From Gemmatimonadota bacterium (GTDB lineage Bacteria; Gemmatimonadota; Gemmatimonadetes; Longimicrobiales; Gaopeijiaceae): a DNA stretch of 64,000 nucleotides. A program made the position numbers and the translations under genes. The notes under the pieces were generated by a model that worked only from the letters and a program-made list of their open reading frames with translations, did not search any database and was not told where the DNA came from. The stretch lies in the NCBI GenBank assembly GCA_041390125.1, contig JAWKQN010000004.1, positions 310,001-374,000 of the forward strand, given 5' to 3'. Positions 1-8,040 of this stretch are shown piece after piece (within the stretch, counting starts at the first letter, position 1; each line of letters opens with the position of its first letter).

Positions 1-1421
1 GGGGGCTCAGCGATCAGGACCTGGAGTTCACGCGCCGCATCCACGACAACGGCAAGCACCTGCTCACCCTCATCAACGACGTGCTCGATCTGGCCAAGGT
101 CGAGTCCGGGCGCATGGAGGTGGAGCTGGCTCCGGTGGACGTCCGGACGTTGGTGCGCGAGACGCTCCATCAGCTCGAGGGCCAGGTGCGCGGACGCGCG
201 GTGCAGCTGAAGGCGGACGTGCCCGACGACCTGCGTCCGCTGCGCACGGACCCGCGGCGCCTGAAGCAGGTGATCATCAACCTCGTCGGGAATGCGCTCA
301 AGTTCACCGAGACGGGCGAGGTACGCGTGCACGTCGAGGCATCGGGGGCGACCCGTCAGGTGACCAGCATCGCGGTCGTCGACACCGGGATCGGCATCCC
401 GACCGACCGCCTCGACGCCATCTTCGAAGCCTTCCAGCAGGCGGAGGCGGGGACCACGCGTCGCTACGGCGGCACGGGTCTGGGGCTGACCATCAGCCGG
501 TCGATCTGCCAGCTGCTGGGATATCAGCTCACGGTGTCCAGCACGGTGGGCGAAGGCTCGCAGTTCCGCATCGCCATTCCCGAGACGATGCCACGCCCCG
601 GCCGCGAGCCGCTGCTGACCCCACCGGGGCGGGGATTGGAAGAGCTCGACCTCGACCCCCGCCTGCGCGGCCGCGGCCGCCAGCTCGCGCTGGTGGTGGA
701 CGACGAGCCCGACTCCTCGCTCCTGATCGTGCATCACCTGAAGGAGTTCGGCCTGGACGTGGTCATGGCCGCGAGCGGTGAAGCGGGCCTGGCTCGCGCG
801 CGGGAACGCAAGCCCGACCTGATCACCGTGGACCTGATGATGCCGGGCATGAGCGGGTGGGAGTTCATCCGCCAGGTGAAGGCGGATCCCGACCTGCAGG
901 ATGTGCCCGTGGTCGTCGTGAGCATCGTGGCCGGAGAGGGCGGCGGCCGCACGCTCGGAGCGGTGGATCTGTTGACCAAGCCCGTGGAGCGCGACGCCTT
1001 CCTGCGCACGCTCTGGCGCAGCTTGCCGCGCAACGGCCGGCGCATCCTGCTCGTGGACGACGATGCCGCCACCCGCGACCAGGTGGAGCGCTACCTGAGC
1101 ACGACGGAGCTGGAGGTGCAGTCCGTGACCAATGGGCGCGAAGCGCTCAACGTGCTGTCGGGCTACCACCCGGACCTGGTGCTGCTCGATCTGATGATGC
1201 CCGTGATGGACGGCATGACGTTCCTGAACGAGCTGCGCTCGGATCCCGAGTATCTGGGCCTGCCCGTGGTGGTGTTGACCGCCAAGACGCTGACGCCGGC
1301 GGAGCGGGCCGAGCTGGAGCTGCGCACGTCGGGCGTGGTGCAGAAGAGCGACGATCTGCGCACGCAGCTGCGCGACGTCGTCTCCAACATCCTGAGCGAG
1401 CGCGGCGCGCTCACGCCCTGA
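1..1421 (+). CDS. Hybrid sensor histidine kinase with two receiver domains (5' partial)
   Basis: The reading frame is open from the left edge, so the N-terminus and the phospho-accepting H-box lie outside the window. The visible 472 residues begin in the second helix of a HisKA dimerisation domain (LLTLINDVLDLAKVESG). A HATPase_c domain follows, with N box NLVGNALKF near residue 93, G1 box DTGIGIP and G2 box YGGTGLGLTISR. Two receiver domains come next: the first has DD/D/K residues with acceptor Asp about 277 and Lys about 326, the second acceptor Asp about 396 and Lys about 448. By family knowledge this is a phosphorelay kinase acting at the membrane or in the cytosol. The signal it senses cannot be told from this fragment. 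No output domain is visible, so it probably passes phosphate to a separate protein. Confidence 0.9.
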   Translation, partial: GLSDQDLEFTRRIHDNGKHLLTLINDVLDLAKVESGRMEVELAPVDVRTLVRETLHQLEGQVRGRAVQLKADVPDDLRPLRTDPRRLKQVIINLVGNALKFTETGEVRVHVEASGATRQVTSIAVVDTGIGIPTDRLDAIFEAFQQAEAGTTRRYGGTGLGLTISRSICQLLGYQLTVSSTVGEGSQFRIAIPETMPRPGREPLLTPPGRGLEELDLDPRLRGRGRQLALVVDDEPDSSLLIVHHLKEFGLDVVMAASGEAGLARARERKPDLITVDLMMPGMSGWEFIRQVKADPDLQDVPVVVVSIVAGEGGGRTLGAVDLLTKPVERDAFLRTLWRSLPRNGRRILLVDDDAATRDQVERYLSTTELEVQSVTNGREALNVLSGYHPDLVLLDLMMPVMDGMTFLNELRSDPEYLGLPVVVLTAKTLTPAERAELELRTSGVVQKSDDLRTQLRDVVSNILSERGALTP

Positions 1422-1445
1422 CGGGCGGGTCCGCGCGGGTCCGGG

Positions 1446-2156
1446 GTGCTGACGGCGCAGGCGCGCGCGGTGGCGCTCGGGATGTCGACCGGCGTCCTGG
1501 TCCTGCCGCTCGTCGTCGGGCTCGTGGTCGCGCAGCGCCGGCGCGGCATCGCCACGGCCTATACCCGCAAGACCTTCCACTTCCTCGTGTTCAGCGTCGT
1601 GGCCGCCGTCCGTGTCGCGGTCGGCGTGGCGGGTGTCGTGGGCCTGGCCCTGGTCGTCGTGGGTGCCGTGACCGCGGCCGTGCTGCGCGAGGATCGCTCC
1701 CCGCTGTTCGACGCGCTTGCCCGCGACAAGGATCGACCGCATCGGGGTCGGTTCGTCTGGGTCCCGATGGTGGCCACCGGTCTCGGCGGCATCGTCGCCG
1801 AGCTGGGGTTCGGGCCGTGGGCGGCCGTGGGCTACCTGGTCTGTGGGTGGGCCGACGCAGTGGCCGAACCGATCGGCGCGCGCTGGGGCAGGCACCGATA
1901 TCGTGTGCCGGGCGCGTTCGGTGTGCCCGCCGACCGGACGGTGGAAGGGTCCGCGGCGGTCTTCGGCGCGAGCGTCCTCGCGGTCCTGGTGTGGGGCACC
2001 GCCCTGGTCGGGCTGCCCTGGGCGGTCGTGGCGCCTCCCGCGGTCGCGATCGGTGTCGTCGCCGTCGGTGTCGAGGCCGCCAGCCCCCATGGGTTCGACA
2101 ACTTCACGCTGCAGGTGGCGGCCTCGGCGGTCGGGCGGGCACTCCTTCCGCTGTAG
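1446..2156 (+). CDS. Dolichol/phytol kinase-like integral membrane protein
   Basis: 236 residues, almost entirely hydrophobic, with about six to seven membrane segments. Features of the CTP-dependent polyprenol kinase family (dolichol kinase, phytol kinase VTE5, SEC59) are visible: RKTFHF near residue 41, a central GWADAVAEPIGARWGRHRY stretch (the nucleotide/metal-binding GDAxAxxxGxxxG region), an EGS motif near residue 165 and a late DNFTLQ motif. It would phosphorylate an isoprenoid alcohol at the membrane; the actual substrate is unknown. It starts with GTG 24 bases after the kinase stop and lies upstream of photolyase and close to the carotenoid genes, so an isoprenoid salvage role is a reasonable inference. 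Family confidence is good, substrate confidence low. Confidence 0.75.
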   Translation: MLTAQARAVALGMSTGVLVLPLVVGLVVAQRRRGIATAYTRKTFHFLVFSVVAAVRVAVGVAGVVGLALVVVGAVTAAVLREDRSPLFDALARDKDRPHRGRFVWVPMVATGLGGIVAELGFGPWAAVGYLVCGWADAVAEPIGARWGRHRYRVPGAFGVPADRTVEGSAAVFGASVLAVLVWGTALVGLPWAVVAPPAVAIGVVAVGVEAASPHGFDNFTLQVAASAVGRALLPL

Positions 2157-2201
2157 GGCGTACTGGAAGGGCCCCTGGGCTCCCGCCTCCGACGACCTGC
2201 G

Positions 2202-3683
2202 ATGCATCGATCCCGACACCGCTCCACGGTTCCGTCCCGGCGTGTGCGCGCACTCAACGCCCACCCCCTCCGCGATGGGGCGCGCTACGTCCTCTACTGG
2301 ATGGTGGCCCAGCGGCGGTTGGGCTGGAACTTCGCGCTCGACCGCGCCCTGGACGTCGCGCGGGCGCGCGCCCTCCCGCTCGTGATCTTCGAGCCGCTGC
2401 GCGCGGGCTACCGCTGGGCCGCGGTGCGACACCACCGGTTCGTCGTGGAAGGCATGGCGGAGCACGCCGCCTCCCTGGCGGGCACGCCCGTCACCTACGT
2501 CCCGTGGATCGAACCCGAACCGGGTGCGGGGCGCGGCCTCCTGGAGTGGCTGGCGCGTGACGCTGCGCTGGTCGTCACCGACGACTATCCGGCGTTCTTC
2601 CTGCCGCGCATGCTCGAGCGGGCCGGCGACGCGCTGGACGTCCGTCTCGAAGCGGTGGACTCCAACGGCCTGCTGCCGCTGCGTGCGGCCCCACAGGCGT
2701 TCGCCACCGCCTTCGCATTGCGTCGGCACCTGCAGACCGTCCTCCCGGAGCACCTCGCGGACCGACCCGAGGCCGTGCCGGACCTGGCCGATCTGCCCCG
2801 ACTCCCCGTCCCGCTGGAGCTGCCCGAACGCTGGGCGTCCGCCACGGCGGAGTTGCTGCGCACGCCTGCGGCCGTCGACCGCCTGCCCATCGATGCGCGC
2901 GTGGGCGCGATACCGTCGAGAGGAGGCACCGGCGCCGCCCGCGCGCGCCTCGCCGTGTTCCTCGCGGGCGAGCTCGACCGCTACCCGGAGGATCGTCGAC
3001 ACCCGGACCGCGGTGGATCCAGCGGCCTCTCTCCGTGGCTGCACTGGGGGCATCTCTCGGCCCACGAGGTCTTCGCCGCCGTGGCGGAGCGGGAAGGATG
3101 GACGCCGCTCCGGCTCTCCGACCGCCGCAGCGGTGCCCGGCAGGGTTGGTGGGGCATGTCGGAGGCGGCCGAAGGCTTCCTGGACGAGCTCGTCACCTGG
3201 CGCGAGCTCGGCTTCAACACCTGCGCCCACCTCCCGGGGTACGATCGATGGGAGTCGCTCCCGGAGTGGGCGCGCGGCACGTTGGAGACCCATGCCGCCG
3301 ATCCTCGGCCGCATGTGTACTCCCTCGAGGCGTTCGAGGCGGCCGAGACGCACGACCCACTGTGGAACGCGGCCCAACGCCAGCTGCGGGCGGAGGGGCG
3401 CATCCACAACTACCTGCGCATGTTGTGGGGCAAGAAGGTGCTCGAGTGGAGCCCCGACCCCCGTACCGCACTGACGTGGCTGATCGAGTTGAACAACCGG
3501 TGGGCCATCGACGGCCGCGATCCGAACTCCTGGTCCGGGATCTTCTGGACCTTCGGCCGCTATGACCGGGGGTGGCCGGAGCGGCCGATCTTCGGGACCA
3601 TCCGTTCGATGACATCCGCGTCGACCCGTCGCAAGGTGGAGGTCGACGACTATCTGCTTCGCTTCGGAGGAGGAGGCGCGTGA
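2202..3683 (+). CDS. phr: Class II deoxyribodipyrimidine photolyase
   Basis: 493 residues, normal for class II CPD photolyases. An N-terminal Rossmann-like half contains YWMVAQRRLGWNFAL, typical of class II enzymes, where class I has its antenna-binding domain. A helical FAD-binding C-terminal half contains the signature run WNAAQRQL...HNYLRMLWGKK...ELNNRWAIDGRDPNSWSG..W.FGRYDR.W. The enzyme uses blue light and reduced FAD to split cyclobutane pyrimidine dimers. Its last four bases overlap the start of the next gene, so the two are probably cotranscribed. Photolyase plus a TIGR01777 epimerase beside a CarH-controlled carotenoid operon is a recurring light-defence neighbourhood. The start ATG at 2202 leaves a 30-residue basic tail; a GTG near 2241 is an alternative. 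Confidence 0.95.
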   Translation: MHRSRHRSTVPSRRVRALNAHPLRDGARYVLYWMVAQRRLGWNFALDRALDVARARALPLVIFEPLRAGYRWAAVRHHRFVVEGMAEHAASLAGTPVTYVPWIEPEPGAGRGLLEWLARDAALVVTDDYPAFFLPRMLERAGDALDVRLEAVDSNGLLPLRAAPQAFATAFALRRHLQTVLPEHLADRPEAVPDLADLPRLPVPLELPERWASATAELLRTPAAVDRLPIDARVGAIPSRGGTGAARARLAVFLAGELDRYPEDRRHPDRGGSSGLSPWLHWGHLSAHEVFAAVAEREGWTPLRLSDRRSGARQGWWGMSEAAEGFLDELVTWRELGFNTCAHLPGYDRWESLPEWARGTLETHAADPRPHVYSLEAFEAAETHDPLWNAAQRQLRAEGRIHNYLRMLWGKKVLEWSPDPRTALTWLIELNNRWAIDGRDPNSWSGIFWTFGRYDRGWPERPIFGTIRSMTSASTRRKVEVDDYLLRFGGGGA

Positions 3684-5053
3684 ACCGCTACCGGCTCGAG
3701 AGTCAGCTGTCGCACCCCGTGGGCACCGTCTTCGGATGGCACCTCCGTCCGGGCGCGTTCGAACGGCTCACGCCCCCGTGGGCGGACGTCTCCGTGCTCG
3801 AGCGGTCCGGCGGCATCTCCGACGGTGGCGAAGTGCTGCTCAAGGTCTCGCGCGGCCCCGTCTCCGTGAATTGGCGGGTCCGGCATACGGCGTTCGAGCA
3901 GGATCGGATGTTCCAGGATGAGCAGATCGACGGCCCGTTCGCACACTGGTCGCATCGACACCTGTTCGAGCCGATCGACGGCCGCACGCGCTACGTGGAC
4001 GAGGTCGACTGGGACCTCCCGGCCGGGCCCATCCTGAAGTTCGTGGGTGGGGTGGCCGCAGGGCGGCGGGAGCTGGACCGGATGTTCCGCTTCCGTCACC
4101 GCCGCCTGCAGGACGACCTGGGGCTCATCGAGCGGTATCCCGGGCCACCGCTGCGCGTCGCGATCACGGGCGCGTCCGGGCTGGTCGGCTCGGCGCTGCG
4201 GACCTTCCTCACCTGCGCCGGTCACACCGTGCTGCCGCTGGTACGCCGCGAAGCCCGCTCGGGCGAGGTGTTGTGGAACCCGGACCGGGACTTCGTGGAC
4301 CTGGACGCGCTCGAAGGGATCGACGTGCTGGTGCACCTGGCGGGCGAGTCGATCGCGGGAGGTCGGTGGAGCTCCGATCGCAAGCGCGCGATCCTGCGCA
4401 GCCGCGAGGCTGGCACGGCGACCATCGCGCGCGCCGTCTCGATGTTGCGGCAACCGCCCAAGGTGGTGCTCGGGGCGTCGGCCGTGGGCTTCTACGGGGA
4501 CCGCGGGGACGAGCCGCTCTCCGAGGACGCCCGGCCGGGCCGTGGCTTCCTGTCCGAGGTGACCCAGCGCTGGGAGGCGGCGTGGGCGCCGCTGCGGGGA
4601 CGATCGGCGCGCGTGGTGCTGCTCCGCTTCGGCATGGTGCTCAGCCCCGCGGGAGGGGCGCTCGGCACCATGATCCTCCCGTTCAAGGCCGGCGTGGGGG
4701 GGCGGCTCGGAAGCGGGCGGCAGTACCTGAGCTGGATCGACCTCGACGACGCGGTCGGCCTGTTGTACCACGCGATGCACCAGCCCACCCTGCGGGGCGT
4801 GGTCAACGCCACGGCGCCGCAGCCGGTCACCAACGCCACCTTCACGACGATCCTGGGCCAGGTGCTCAATCGCCCCACGCTGCTGCCGGTGCCCCGCACG
4901 GCGGTCAAGGCCTTGTTCGGCGAGATGGGGGACGAGCTCCTGCTGCAGGGCCAGCGGGTGCTCCCGACGCGCGCCCAGGAATCAGGCTACCGCTTCCTGC
5001 GGCCTGCGCTGGAAGACGCGCTGCGCTTCCAACTCGGAGAGATGCAGGGCTGA
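3680..5053 (+). CDS. TIGR01777 family SDR epimerase with N-terminal SRPBCC domain
   Basis: 457 residues. The first about 150 form a START/SRPBCC-like ligand-binding domain (YRLESQLSHPVGTVFGWH at the start). The rest is an extended short-chain dehydrogenase with the nucleotide-binding loop GASGLVGSALR near residue 158, VHLAGESIAGGRW, and a C-terminal DUF1731-like segment. The family is often labelled sugar-nucleotide epimerase YfcH, but its substrate is not established. The start is the GTG at 3680 because it overlaps the photolyase stop (GTGA) and follows a strong GGAGGAGG. A longer in-frame start at 3572 would lie inside photolyase. Homologues travel with photolyase and LitR/CarH genes, which supports light-linked regulation. 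Confidence 0.85.
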   Translation: MNRYRLESQLSHPVGTVFGWHLRPGAFERLTPPWADVSVLERSGGISDGGEVLLKVSRGPVSVNWRVRHTAFEQDRMFQDEQIDGPFAHWSHRHLFEPIDGRTRYVDEVDWDLPAGPILKFVGGVAAGRRELDRMFRFRHRRLQDDLGLIERYPGPPLRVAITGASGLVGSALRTFLTCAGHTVLPLVRREARSGEVLWNPDRDFVDLDALEGIDVLVHLAGESIAGGRWSSDRKRAILRSREAGTATIARAVSMLRQPPKVVLGASAVGFYGDRGDEPLSEDARPGRGFLSEVTQRWEAAWAPLRGRSARVVLLRFGMVLSPAGGALGTMILPFKAGVGGRLGSGRQYLSWIDLDDAVGLLYHAMHQPTLRGVVNATAPQPVTNATFTTILGQVLNRPTLLPVPRTAVKALFGEMGDELLLQGQRVLPTRAQESGYRFLRPALEDALRFQLGEMQG

Positions 5054-5100
5054 CGGTCGGGATCGCGCCCCGTGCGATGGGGCGCTGCGGGATCGACCGT
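5053..5100. terminator. Bidirectional terminator between convergent genes
   Basis: A nested inverted repeat fills the gap between the epimerase stop and the end of crtI. Inner arms GCGCCCC (5065-5071) and GGGGCGC (5079-5085) enclose a 7-base loop. Outer arms ACGGTC (5053-5058) and GACCGT (5095-5100) extend it. There is no T-tract, so Rho-independent action is inferred from position and stem strength only. Confidence 0.55.
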
Positions 5101-5171
5101 TCGAGCAACGGCGTCCCGCCGACATGGGCGGCCCCGCAGCCCCGGGCCGGCGCCGCGCGCTCCGTCCGTCC

Positions 5172-6716
5172 TCACGTATCCAGCAACGCGACCTGTCCCC
5201 GGCGCGCTTCGTCCCACGGAGCCGGCAGGCCGACGTCTTCGCGGATGCTGGCGTACGTGGCCTCGGCGGACAGCAGCACGCCGGGCACGCCTGCCCCGGG
5301 ATGCGTCGAGGCGCCCACCAGGTAGAGGCCCTGCACGTCCTCGCTGCGGTTGTGCGGGCGGAACCACGCCGTCTGCGTGAAACGGGGCACGATCCCGAAC
5401 GCGTTGCCCTGCCAGGCGTTCAGCTCCGATGCGAAGTCGAGCGGCGTGAAGGTGCGCAGCACGTCGAGGTGGTCGCGCAGGCCCGCCAGGCCCCACGCCT
5501 CCAGGAAGTCGAGGATCCGCTGCGTGAACGGCTCCGCTTCGCGCGTCCAGTCCACGGCACCTCCCAGGTGCGGCACCGGCACCAGCACGTACATGCTCTC
5601 GCATCCCGGGGGTGCCATGGTGGGATCGGTCCGCGTGGGAACGTGCAGGTACATGCTGAAGTCGTCCGCGAGGATGCGCTTCTTGAAGATGTCGTCCAGC
5701 AGCCCCTGATATCGTTCGGACAGGATGAGCGTGTGGTGCGCCAGCTCCGGATAGGTCTTGCGCACCCCCAGGTACAGGACGACGCAGCTCATCGTGTATT
5801 CGAGGCGCTCCACCCGTCGCGTGGACCAGCGCTTGCGCGGCGCGTCCGACAACAGCGTCCGGTAGGTATGCGCCACGTCGGCATTGCTCACCACGAGATC
5901 GAAGCGCTCCTCGCCCGCGGCGGTGCGAACGCCGCGGGCCCGACCGTCTTCCACGAGGATCGCGGACACCTCCGTGGACGTGGCCACGTCGCCTCCGAGG
6001 TCACGAAAGACGCGCTCCATGGCCTCCACCAGGGCGTACATCCCGCCGCGCGCGAACCAGACGCCACCCTCCCGTTCCAGGTAGGGGATCATCAGATAGA
6101 TGGCGGGGGTGGCGAACGGATTGCCCCCCACGAAGAGCGGGTGGAAGGAGTAGAGGAACCGGTGGCGTGGGTCTGCGAAGAAGCGATTCACGAAGCCGGC
6201 GACCGTGCGGTGGCCGCCCAGCCCCATCATGCGCGGGACGAACCGCAGCAGCTTTCCCGGGGAATCGAAGGGAAGGCCGCCCAGCCGGTCTCCGATCACT
6301 GCGTCGTGGATGGGCGCGATGGCCTCCATGAAGGCATCGAAGCGATCCGCGTCCCCTTCGTGGAAGGTCCGCATCTGGGCCTTCATCCGGTCGGGATCGC
6401 CCACGTAGTCGATGGAGGAGCGATCGTGGAAGAACACGCGGTAGTACGGGTCGAGCGGCATGAGGTCCACCTCGTCGGCGAGGCGTCGCCCGGCGGCCCG
6501 GAAGACCGAGTCGAGGATGTACGGCGCGGTGACCAGGCTGGGCCCCATGTCGAACACGTAGCCGCGCTCGCGCAGCTGATAGGCGCGCCCGCCGACGCGG
6601 GCGCGCTTCTCGTACAGCTTCACGTCCACGCCCGCTGCCTGGAGTCGGATGGCCAGCGCCAGACCACCGAACCCGCCGCCGATCACCGCCGCTTTCACGC
6701 CCGTCCTCCGTGCCAT
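5172..6716 (-). CDS. crtI: Phytoene desaturase (CrtI type)
   Basis: 514 residues, the usual length. The N-terminal FAD-binding Rossmann motif is IGGGFGGLALAIRLQAAG, followed by EKRARVGGRAY, and the C-terminal CrtI signature reads LYLVGASTHPGAGVPGVL. By family, the membrane-associated, FAD-dependent enzyme desaturates 15-cis-phytoene stepwise to neurosporene or lycopene; the number of steps cannot be read from sequence. It is the last gene of the carotenoid operon, overlaps the acyltransferase by 22 bases and uses the phytoene made by the upstream crtE-crtB fusion. A CrtD-like 3,4-desaturase role for this homologue is possible, but no second crtI is present here. Confidence 0.93.
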   Translation of the reverse strand: MARRTGVKAAVIGGGFGGLALAIRLQAAGVDVKLYEKRARVGGRAYQLRERGYVFDMGPSLVTAPYILDSVFRAAGRRLADEVDLMPLDPYYRVFFHDRSSIDYVGDPDRMKAQMRTFHEGDADRFDAFMEAIAPIHDAVIGDRLGGLPFDSPGKLLRFVPRMMGLGGHRTVAGFVNRFFADPRHRFLYSFHPLFVGGNPFATPAIYLMIPYLEREGGVWFARGGMYALVEAMERVFRDLGGDVATSTEVSAILVEDGRARGVRTAAGEERFDLVVSNADVAHTYRTLLSDAPRKRWSTRRVERLEYTMSCVVLYLGVRKTYPELAHHTLILSERYQGLLDDIFKKRILADDFSMYLHVPTRTDPTMAPPGCESMYVLVPVPHLGGAVDWTREAEPFTQRILDFLEAWGLAGLRDHLDVLRTFTPLDFASELNAWQGNAFGIVPRFTQTAWFRPHNRSEDVQGLYLVGASTHPGAGVPGVLLSAEATYASIREDVGLPAPWDEARRGQVALLDT

Positions 6717-7351
6717 CGTTCTCCGTCCCGGTCCACCGCGGCCAGGACGTCATCCAACAGGTGTGTCACGCGCCTCTCCACGTCGACCGCGCTCGGCAGG
6801 TCCACTCCCGCGTCCCAGGGCTCCCCGGCCGTGACCAGCGCCGTGGACCGGGGATGGTTGAACGGCTCCAGGTGGATCCCCACCGGCAGCAGGACGGCGT
6901 CCCCCAGGGCGCGGGCCACCAGCTGGAAGCCGTCCTGGAAGCCGAGGGGGCGCCGGCGCGAGGGATAGATGCTGCCTTGCGGAAAGAACTGCACCACCAG
7001 GTCGTTCCTGCGGGCGCGCTCGCGTTCCAGGGCGCGCAGCAACGCGCGCGTGCCCGCCATCGAGCCGGGTACCAGGCCCAGCCCTCCCGTGAGGCGCAGG
7101 AATGGCGCGCGCGCCAGCTCCCGCTCCAGCATGACCGTGTAGAGCGGGGCCTGCGGACGGAGACGCCGGACGAGCCGCTCCACCAGGAAGCCGTCCCACC
7201 AGCTCACGTGGTTGGCGAGCACGAGGAGCGGTCGCCCGCGCGGGACGTGCGGCTCGCCCAGGAATCGTACGGCGTGCAGGCCGCGGAAGAGGACCGGGAG
7301 GATGAGGTGGCGGAGCGCCCACCAGGCCGCCCGGTTGGAGCGGGCGATCAT
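6695..7351 (-). CDS. PlsC-like 1-acyl-glycerol-type acyltransferase
   Basis: 218 residues with the acyltransferase blocks of the PlsC/LPLAT family: NHVSWWD near residue 47 (the catalytic NHxxxxD box) and QFFPQGSIYPS near residue 120 (the substrate-binding block, normally FPEGTRS). Such enzymes move an acyl chain from acyl-CoA or acyl-ACP to a hydroxyl group at the membrane. Within the carotenoid operon it may acylate a hydroxylated or glycosylated carotenoid, but plain lysophospholipid acylation cannot be excluded. Its ATG overlaps the stop of the gene before it (ATGA). The Glu-to-Gln change in the FPEG block is unusual for a lysophosphatidate acyltransferase and fits an alternative acceptor. 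Confidence 0.85.
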   Translation of the reverse strand: MIARSNRAAWWALRHLILPVLFRGLHAVRFLGEPHVPRGRPLLVLANHVSWWDGFLVERLVRRLRPQAPLYTVMLERELARAPFLRLTGGLGLVPGSMAGTRALLRALERERARRNDLVVQFFPQGSIYPSRRRPLGFQDGFQLVARALGDAVLLPVGIHLEPFNHPRSTALVTAGEPWDAGVDLPSAVDVERRVTHLLDDVLAAVDRDGERWHGGRA

Positions 7352-8040
7352 TGCCCGCCGTCGCCCGGGGTGGACCGGCGCTCGAGGGTCTCCGCGTGGA
7401 GCACGCGCAGCGTGTGGGCGGTGTGGTCGTCGAGCTGCCCGTGTTCGAGCACGAACTCGACCACGGCACCGAAAGCCTCCGGGGGCAGGGCGCGCGGGTG
7501 CGCGGGGAGCAGCGTGCTCAGTGCCTGCAGATCGGCGCGGGCGGTGTCGTCGCGCCCGAAGAAGAACGGCAGGTAGAACGTGGAGAGAAGCCGCAGGTTG
7601 CGCACCTCGATGTCGTCGGGCGCCTCCGCCACCGCCGTATCCAGGGTGCGCAGACCGGCGCGGACGTGGCCGACCTTGTCGTGGGGCCAGAACGCATGCT
7701 TGCCCCGCACCACCTCCAGCGCGCCCTCGTAGGCGTCCAGGCGATGGGCGGCGTCGCTGCCGGGCTCGGCGCTACCCCGCAGCCAGACCAGGGTCGCGCG
7801 CGCGTCCCGGAGGCGGGCCTCCTCCGCGACGGCGAGGACGTACAGGGTGCGCAGACGCTCCCAGTGCAGAGCGGGGTCGTGCGGCGTTGCGGCCAGGGCT
7901 TCGTCGAGTGCGTCCAGCTTGCGATCCATGCGGGCACGCGCTTCGGCCGTCTCCGGCGCGGGTGCCTCGTCCGGGCGCTGCGAACGCGCAGGCGCCGGGA
8001 GGGCGCAGAGGAGGAGCAGCACGGCGGCCGTCCGGATCAC
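7348..8040 (-). CDS. Exported alpha-helical repeat (TPR-like) protein of the carotenoid operon
   Basis: 230 residues. An N-terminal signal peptide (VIRTAAVLLLLCALPAPARSQ) is followed by paired amphipathic helices rich in Ala, Leu and Arg that look like degenerate TPR repeats (e.g. DALDEALAATPHDPALHWERL). No catalytic motif is visible. The start GTG at 8040 overlaps the stop of the crtE-crtB gene (GTGA), and its stop overlaps the acyltransferase start, so it is firmly inside the operon. A scaffold or envelope role for carotenoid handling is inferred from position only. I do not recognise the family. Confidence 0.75.
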   Translation of the reverse strand: MIRTAAVLLLLCALPAPARSQRPDEAPAPETAEARARMDRKLDALDEALAATPHDPALHWERLRTLYVLAVAEEARLRDARATLVWLRGSAEPGSDAAHRLDAYEGALEVVRGKHAFWPHDKVGHVRAGLRTLDTAVAEAPDDIEVRNLRLLSTFYLPFFFGRDDTARADLQALSTLLPAHPRALPPEAFGAVVEFVLEHGQLDDHTAHTLRVLHAETLERRSTPGDGGQ

